From positions 1-15,292 of the forward strand of contig JAZOAK010000055.1 in the NCBI GenBank assembly GCA_045595445.1: DNA of 15,292 nucleotides. Reading direction: 5' to 3'. Of the stretch, positions 15,106 to 15,292 are shown piece by piece (the stretch's first letter is position 1; each line of letters starts with the position of its first letter). The notes under the pieces are model-generated. The model made no database searches and was not told the origin of the DNA. It saw nothing but the letters and a program-made list of their open reading frames with translations. Source of the DNA: RGIG3009 sp045595445 (GTDB taxonomy: Bacteria; Bacillota; Clostridia; Oscillospirales; Acutalibacteraceae). A program made the position numbers and the translations under genes.

Positions 15106-15134
15106 TTGCTTTTTTGAGAAAAATCTGCTAATAT
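15106..15134 (+). promoter_or_regulatory. rpmB: sigma-A-type promoter of rpmB with extended -10
   Basis: -35 TTGCTT (15106-15111), a 17-base spacer and -10 TAATAT (15129-15134) with a TG one base before the -10 (TGC). Upstream A-tracts (15096-15102) could act as an UP element, fitting strong expression of a ribosomal protein gene. The start is expected near 15141. Confidence 0.8.
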
Positions 15135-15152
15135 ACTGCTGTTGCTTTATCA

Positions 15153-15160
15153 AAGGAGGT
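15153..15160 (+). promoter_or_regulatory. rpmB: strong ribosome binding site of rpmB
   Basis: AAAGGAGGT lies 7 bases before the ATG at 15168, close to a full match to the 16S rRNA 3' end. It fixes the start codon and points to efficient translation. Confidence 0.9.
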
Positions 15161-15167
15161 GCAGAAC

Positions 15168-15292
15168 ATGGCTAAATGTGATTTCTGCGGCAAAAGTGTT
15201 ACTTTCGGTATTCAGGTTTCCCACTCGCATCGTCGCTCGAACCGCACATGGAAACCCAACATCAAACGCGTTAAGGCTGTTGTAGACGGCTC
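15168..15292 (+). CDS. rpmB: 50S ribosomal protein L28 (bL28), N-terminal part (runs off the right edge)
   Basis: Forty-one complete codons are visible: MAKCDFCGKS, then VSHSHRRSNRTWKPNIKRV, the unmistakable bL28 signature. The CxxC at residues 4 and 7 suggests the zinc-binding (C+) form, whose second CxxC would lie beyond the window. The full protein is normally about 60-65 residues, so roughly two thirds is present. It is the only plus-strand gene here and is divergently transcribed from the M50-scpAB run. Confidence 0.96.
   Translation, partial: MAKCDFCGKSVTFGIQVSHSHRRSNRTWKPNIKRVKAVVDG

Noticed and set aside
1..15292. Search for CRISPR arrays, tRNA/rRNA genes, riboswitches, insertion sequences and prophage or defence genes
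   Set aside because: None seen. Coding density is near complete with housekeeping families, and no repeat array, transposase, integrase or attachment-like duplication was found by eye.

Overview
The window looks like chromosomal DNA of a spore-forming, low-to-mid G+C Bacillota, most likely a Clostridia (Oscillospirales-type) anaerobe. This rests on gene order and family membership: remA-gmk-rpoZ-priA-def-fmt-rsmB, scpA-scpB next to a DUF2953 gene and ytfJ, and a dacF-type carboxypeptidase. Strong AGGAGG-like ribosome sites precede most genes. All genes lie on the minus strand except rpmB at the right edge, and gene density is very high. No gene-free stretch exceeds about 190 bases, so there is no large intergenic region to explain. 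I saw no RNA gene, CRISPR array, insertion sequence or prophage.

Layout from right to left, the direction of transcription. (1) 15168-15292: start of rpmB (bL28) on the plus strand, with a clear promoter, divergent from the rest. (2) 14979-10043/9700: a run of tightly packed, often overlapping genes: M50 metalloprotease, scpA, scpB (condensin kleisin and winged-helix partner), a DUF2953 membrane protein, ytfJ, a D-Ala-D-Ala carboxypeptidase, rluB and a small GNAT-like protein. It serves chromosome segregation, the spore or cell envelope and ribosome maturation. (3) 9550-6416: a self-contained three-gene biotin unit with its own near-consensus promoter: a reduced acyl-CoA carboxyltransferase-like protein, a biotin carrier with an Ala/Pro linker, and an oxaloacetate decarboxylase alpha / transcarboxylase 5S-type subunit. 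(4) 6338-1: a housekeeping operon yicC-remA-gmk-rpoZ-priA-def-fmt-rsmB, preceded by a perfect 14-bp hairpin.

The most unusual content is region 3. Its subunit composition matches a soluble transcarboxylase (12S + 1.3S + 5S) rather than a sodium-pumping decarboxylase, since no membrane beta subunit is present in the window. The 12S-like subunit, however, is only 419 residues long, lacks stretches that are strongly conserved in MmdA/PccB proteins, and has changed both glycine-rich oxyanion motifs. It may therefore use a different acceptor or have a structural or regulatory role. All functions are inferred from sequence recognition by eye; no database search was run.
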